From CAYUUW01 sp964448005 (GTDB lineage: Bacteria > Patescibacteriota > Gracilibacteria > UM-FILTER-43-11), in NCBI GenBank assembly GCA_964448005.1, contig CAYUUW010000048.1, positions 1-9,365 on the forward strand: DNA of 9,365 nucleotides. Reading direction: 5' to 3'. Shown one piece after another: positions 6,505-9,365 of this stretch. The position numbers were made by a program, and so were the translations under genes. Every line of letters starts with the position of its first letter. Positions within the stretch are counted from its first letter, which is position 1. The notes under the pieces are model-generated. The model was not told the DNA's origin. It saw nothing but the letters and a program-made list of their open reading frames with translations, and did not search any database.

Positions 6505-6542
6505 CATTAACGTGAATTTCCGCAGCGCTTTAGGCCATTTTT

Positions 6543-6582
6543 AAAAAGCCGATGGAGGTGGGGTGAGCCACGCTCCATCGGC
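6543..6582 (-). terminator. Intrinsic terminator of the Met-Cys protein gene
   Basis: GCCGATGGAG (6548-6557) pairs with CTCCATCGGC (6573-6582), extended inward by GTGG/CCAC with a single bulged base and a GGTGAG loop, about 14 bp in all. On the minus strand it is followed by five T (6547-6543). It lies 24 bp after the stop at 6606. With the plus-strand terminator it separates two convergent genes. Confidence 0.85.
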
Positions 6583-6605
6583 GATCGTTCATGAGCTGCG
6601 CTTCA

Positions 6606-7484
6606 TCAGGCGGCCTGGGCGACGCCCGGCGGCAGCACGTACCTGAAGTCATGTTCCTCACCGGGATTCACGACGCCGACATCGATCCTGTAGTCGCCGT
6701 TCGGCTCCCAGTCGCGACGCTCGACTCCGACGATGCGATTGGGCAAGGTCCAGCGCAAGGCTTCGGGGGCAAACCTCTTGTAGCTCCGGAAATCGTGACT
6801 TTCCGCCCAGGTCACCGGATTCCCTTCCGTCCCGATTTCCTCGTAATCCTTCGTGTCTCCCACGACCAAATGGTGCTCCCGTTGGACAATGGTGTCCAGT
6901 TCCGGCTCGCCGCCTTTGTGGCTGTCGAGCATGGGGACATGGAAGGTTTCCTTGTCCATGGGCTCGTACCAGATCAGCACCGGGGTGGCGGCCGCTTCGT
7001 CGCGGTTGTTGAAGCACCATACGGTGAGCTGCCAGTCCTCCGGCGGATACATTCGGTCGAAGCTCTCCAGGGTGCCTTCGTCCAGCTCGGGTCGCCGGTC
7101 CTGGGGAACCTCGTGCATTCGCTGGCGGATGGCCTCGGCGCTGCCTGCGACCACCGTGTAGATGCCGGTATTGAAGACCGTTGCTTCCGCACTGAGGCTG
7201 AGGGCGAACATTTCGACCTCCCTGGCCATGCTCTCGCTGCTGATGACCTCGACCATGTTGTCGAGCAGGCCCGGCGCATCCTTGGTGTCCAGCACGTTCT
7301 CCGGACCCAGCCGTTGCCGGGTGTTGATCGCGATGATCATGCAGTTGGCCCCATCGACATTCATGTTGATGGCTTTGTTCCCGTAGATCAGGACGTGGAC
7401 CAACTTCCCCGTTTGGGGGTGGATGGCCGAGCCGATGTAGATGATGGTCTTGCTGAAATGAGCGGGATACATGGAAACGCACAT
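6606..7484 (-). CDS. Conserved-looking 292-aa protein starting Met-Cys, function not recognised
   Basis: Real coding is supported by protein-like composition, an AAGGAG site at 7501-7496 and a strong terminator just after the stop. The RBS-to-ATG gap is 11 nt, longer than usual; Met5 is an alternative start but sits further away still. I do not recognise the family. The protein opens MCVSMYPAHFSKTIIYIG, so removal of Met1 would expose Cys2, as in N-terminal nucleophile hydrolases; this is only a suggestion. Other segments that look like ordered core are LVHVLIYGNKA (about 28-38), MIIAIN, LGPENVLDT, MVEVISSESMAREVEMFAL, and WQLTVWCFNN through VLIWYEP. The C-terminal third is acidic and ends with NPGEEHDFRYVLPPG. 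There is no signal peptide or membrane segment, so it is probably cytoplasmic. It appears to have its own promoter (7731-7757) and a structured leader of about 240 nt. Codon use is host-like. Confidence 0.8.
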   Translation of the reverse strand: MCVSMYPAHFSKTIIYIGSAIHPQTGKLVHVLIYGNKAINMNVDGANCMIIAINTRQRLGPENVLDTKDAPGLLDNMVEVISSESMAREVEMFALSLSAEATVFNTGIYTVVAGSAEAIRQRMHEVPQDRRPELDEGTLESFDRMYPPEDWQLTVWCFNNRDEAAATPVLIWYEPMDKETFHVPMLDSHKGGEPELDTIVQREHHLVVGDTKDYEEIGTEGNPVTWAESHDFRSYKRFAPEALRWTLPNRIVGVERRDWEPNGDYRIDVGVVNPGEEHDFRYVLPPGVAQAA

Positions 7485-7546
7485 GAGGGTTCTTTCTCCT
7501 TTTGGGGTTTCCCGACCTGATTCAGGCTCATCGGAAGTGATGAAGC

Positions 7547-7600
7547 ATGATCGGCGGGCCTGAAAGCAAAAGGCTTTTCGGGCTCAGGATCGCCGATCAT
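7547..7600. repeat. Long inverted repeat in the leader of the Met-Cys protein gene
   Basis: ATGATCGGCG (7547-7556) and CGCCGATCAT (7591-7600) are perfect 10-bp arms. The CCTGA/TCAGG segments inside them also pair, and an AAAAG-G-CTTTT palindrome (about 7568-7578) forms the tip. On the minus strand it lies between the stop at 7608 and the start at 7484. It could be a terminator-like hairpin for the zinc-ribbon gene, although no U-tract follows, an operator, or a leader structure. CCTGA-T-TCAGG (7516-7526) is a further small palindrome. Confidence 0.55.
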
Positions 7601-7607
7601 ATAAGGC

Positions 7608-8342
7608 TCATGGAAAGATCATGCCGGCACCCTGTCCCGCTCCGGCCTTTGCGGCCGAAAGGAAGCACAGGAATGCGGGCATGCCGTTCCACGAGAGCGA
7701 AGATGCTAACGAGCTTTTATCAAAAAATATATTATATATTATTTTTAATTTTGTCAATCCAAAACTGGCCCCGGGAAAGCCAATTCCAGCCCTGGCTCCA
7801 CCTCCCTCGTAATATCCCATTGCCGCCTCGTTGGGCAGGCGGAAGGTGAGGAAGCCCGACTTTTCCTGTTCCATATGCTTCTCCAGCTTCTCCAGCACAT
7901 GGCCCAGGCAATAGGATCGACTGGCTTTCCAGTCCTGAGGCAGCGAGGCGATCGACGTGTAGCCGTCCTCGGGCAATTGGCCCATGGCCTTCCGGTCCAG
8001 ATCTGATTGAGGCATCCACAGGTGCTCCGCCGGCTGGGCGCATTCGGCGCAGGAGCGGCCCAAGCGCTCCAGCGCAGCCTGCAGGCGCTGCTGAACCAAG
8101 GTGTTGATGTCGGGAGAGTCTCCGGGCGTGAAAAGGTAGTAGTCCATCACCAGCGGCTCCACAAACAGGATATTTTTGCCTTGGCAGGCCTTGCCCAGCT
8201 CCTTGAGCAGGCATTTGGGGCAAAGGACCGCAGTCACCTCTCCGCCGGAGAGGCCGGAATAAAGTTCGCTGGCCATAAGGGTGTCGGCCTGGCAGCGCGT
8301 GCAGCGCTGGGGCTTGGGCTTGAGGAAATCGAAGAATCCCAT
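7608..8342 (-). CDS. Zinc-ribbon protein, C-terminal tail probably not ancestral
   Basis: A 244-aa predicted soluble protein beginning MGFFDFLKPKPQRC. C14-x2-C17 and C41-x2-C44 form a probable zinc ribbon, and C98-x2-C101 with C145 is a second cysteine group. The middle (about 45-180) is an alpha/beta domain I cannot assign. After residue 180 the sequence becomes low-complexity (GGGARAGIG), then crosses a 45-bp AT-rich promoter-like tract (about 196-212, KLKIIYNIFFDK) and ends in AAKAGAGQGAGMIFP. The tail therefore looks like read-through of intergenic DNA after a deletion or insertion removed the original end. It starts 30 bp after the TPR gene stop, so it is probably co-transcribed with it. 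No good Shine-Dalgarno precedes ATG 8342. A role in envelope or regulatory assembly with the TPR protein is possible but unproven. Confidence 0.7.
   Translation of the reverse strand: MGFFDFLKPKPQRCTRCQADTLMASELYSGLSGGEVTAVLCPKCLLKELGKACQGKNILFVEPLVMDYYLFTPGDSPDINTLVQQRLQAALERLGRSCAECAQPAEHLWMPQSDLDRKAMGQLPEDGYTSIASLPQDWKASRSYCLGHVLEKLEKHMEQEKSGFLTFRLPNEAAMGYYEGGGARAGIGFPGASFGLTKLKIIYNIFFDKSSLASSLSWNGMPAFLCFLSAAKAGAGQGAGMIFP
7729..7757 (-). promoter_or_regulatory. AT-rich sigma70-like promoter inside the 3' end of the zinc-ribbon gene
   Basis: On the minus strand a perfect TTGACA (7757-7752) faces a perfect TATAAT (7736-7731) with 15-bp spacing; TAATAT (7734-7729) gives 17-bp spacing. The surrounding 40 bp are almost pure A/T in otherwise GC-rich DNA and include the palindrome AATATAT-T-ATATATT. 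Transcription would start near 7725 and run into the Met-Cys protein gene. Confidence 0.55.
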
Positions 8343-8372
8343 GGGTTGAAAGGGTTAGTTTAGGGGCCGCGG

Positions 8373-9365
8373 TCAGGAATTGGAGAGCTTGGCGAAGCCC
8401 GCCGCGACGTCTTCCGGCACAATGCTCGGGTCGATCTCCATCACCCGGTTGTAAAGCTCCAAGGCGCGGATCTGCCCGCCCTGCACCAGCTCGATGGCGG
8501 CCAGCTCCAGCAGCCGAGGGGCGTTGGTCGGGTCCAGTTGGATCACTGCCTCGTACACCGGCTTGGCGTCGGCGTAGCGCTTCAGCTCGAACAGGTTGAA
8601 GGCCAGGTTCTCGATGGCTGTCGCATCGTTGGGGTTCAGCGCCACCGCCTTGGCGTTGTGCAGCAGCGCCTCGTTCAGAATGCTCTGGTCGCCCTGGGCG
8701 CTTTGCAGCAGATACGCTCCCGCGCCGTTGTGCGCGATGTAGCTCGGCTCCAGCTCGATGGATTTTTCGAAGCTGGCCACCGCCTCCTCGGCCTGGCCTT
8801 CCAGCATCTTCACCTTGCCCTCCAGGGCGTAGAAAATAGCGCTGTCTTTCGGAGCGGCCTCCAGGCCTTTCCTGTAGTGCTCCAGGGCCTGCTCGGCCTG
8901 GCCGTCGCGCTCGTGGTAGGAGCCCGCCTCCAGGTAGACGCTCTCGATGCCTTCGGTCCGGCCTGATCCGTTCATCAGGGCCAAGGCTTCCCCGTACGCT
9001 GCCTTCGCCCCCTCCGCATCGCCCTGCTGCAAAAGCTGGGCGGCTTTCTGGACCTGGTAGCCCTCCGGCGAAAGGCTGCCGATTCCCTGGAAGAGGGAAA
9101 GCAGCATGTTCAGCGCCATGACGATGGGGAAAACCAGGAAGAAGATCACCGATCCGACCTTGCCCGTTTTAAGGCTGGCCCGGGCGGCCCGGTAGGCGAA
9201 GGTTCCGCCGTAGACCATGGCCGCGGCGCCCAAAAAGGACCAGAAATACGAGAAGGCCGCCGGCATGGGCTGGGTGAAGTAGGCGCCCCGGTAAGCCAGG
9301 GAGTAGAACAGCTGGGCCGCCAGGATCACGCTGGCCAGGCGGGCGACTTCGTTGGCGATCAGGGT
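8373..9365 (-). CDS. Membrane-anchored TPR-repeat protein, N-terminus outside the window
   Basis: The frame is open to the right edge (330 codons). A GTG at 9329 is only an internal possibility, and the in-frame codons before it (TLIANEVARLAS) read as protein, so the true start lies beyond 9365. Three membrane segments come first: VARLASVILAAQLFYSLAY, about AAFSYFWSFLGAAAMVYGG, and VIFFLVFPIVMALNMLLSLF. About six tetratricopeptide repeats fill the rest, from GYQVQKAAQLLQQGD through RALELYNRVMEIDPS, with typical A-x3-Y/F and P positions (GLEAAPKD, SIELEPS, AVALNPN, AVIQLDPT). TPRs form protein-binding superhelices, so this is a membrane scaffold, and the partner may be the adjacent zinc-ribbon protein. 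The stop is 30 bp before that gene. No catalytic domain is visible in the part present. A role in secretion or envelope assembly is possible. Confidence 0.85.
   Translation of the reverse strand, partial: TLIANEVARLASVILAAQLFYSLAYRGAYFTQPMPAAFSYFWSFLGAAAMVYGGTFAYRAARASLKTGKVGSVIFFLVFPIVMALNMLLSLFQGIGSLSPEGYQVQKAAQLLQQGDAEGAKAAYGEALALMNGSGRTEGIESVYLEAGSYHERDGQAEQALEHYRKGLEAAPKDSAIFYALEGKVKMLEGQAEEAVASFEKSIELEPSYIAHNGAGAYLLQSAQGDQSILNEALLHNAKAVALNPNDATAIENLAFNLFELKRYADAKPVYEAVIQLDPTNAPRLLELAAIELVQGGQIRALELYNRVMEIDPSIVPEDVAAGFAKLSNS

Noticed and set aside
5353..6507. Long minus-strand frame (384 codons) opposite the lipoprotein
   Set aside because: It is the antisense shadow of the GC-rich lipoprotein gene, overlaps the Fic end and the terminator, and has alanine/glycine-rich composition with no domain. 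The plus-strand gene has a signal peptide, lipobox, RBS and terminator.
6410..6544. Small ORF of 44 codons (MVREVPMAMK...)
   Set aside because: It runs through the intrinsic terminator, has no RBS and no recognisable features.
6591..7520. Plus-strand 309-codon frame
   Set aside because: It is a shadow of the minus-strand Met-Cys gene, which has the RBS and terminator and a more protein-like sequence.

Overview
The window reads as a piece of a high-GC Gram-negative chromosome, most like the Myxococcota/Bradymonadota (former delta-proteobacterial) group. This is inferred from gene style, not from a marker gene. The clues are a very cysteine-rich secreted lipoprotein with CGNG...ECD repeats and a GDGD linker, an exported SLH-domain protein, and GC-rich TPR and zinc-ribbon proteins. 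Between these GC-rich genes, from about 1030 to 5410, lies a block with lower GC and different codon use that looks like acquired defence or conflict cargo.

Layout: (1) 1-777, minus: the N-terminal part of an exported SLH-domain protein, running off the left edge, with a possible promoter at 815-843. (2) 817-1031: non-coding, with stable hairpins and a dispersed-repeat-like inverted repeat. (3) 1032-1726, minus: an overlapping HicB-like/HicA-like toxin-antitoxin pair. A perfect 9-bp-arm palindrome covers its predicted -10 box. (4) 1800-4199, minus: a large N6-adenine methyltransferase (motif I and NPPY) with an N-terminal D...ExK segment, so probably a single-chain type IIG-like restriction-modification enzyme. 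(5) 4332-5408, plus and divergent: a Fic protein with an N-terminal winged helix. Its inhibitory motif is intact, but Gln replaces the catalytic His. Repeated ATGATAC half-sites cover its start. (6) 5409-5619: spacer with an AT-rich inverted repeat. (7) 5620-6357, plus: the cysteine-rich lipoprotein, followed by a clear intrinsic terminator. (8) A second, oppositely oriented terminator, then a minus-strand run: TPR membrane protein (8373-9365, 5' end outside the window), zinc-ribbon protein (7608-8342), a strongly AT-rich promoter-like site inside the end of that gene, a structured leader, and an unrecognised 292-aa protein that begins Met-Cys (6606-7484).

How they may work together: methyltransferase/nuclease, HicBA-like pair and Fic regulator occupy one contiguous island with two self-contained promoter/operator regions. 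The simplest reading is a small defence island made of an RM enzyme flanked by two addiction or abortive modules. Whether the three act as one system is unproven. The TPR and zinc-ribbon genes are 30 bp apart and probably co-transcribed. No tRNA, rRNA, CRISPR array, transposase, integrase or attachment site was found.
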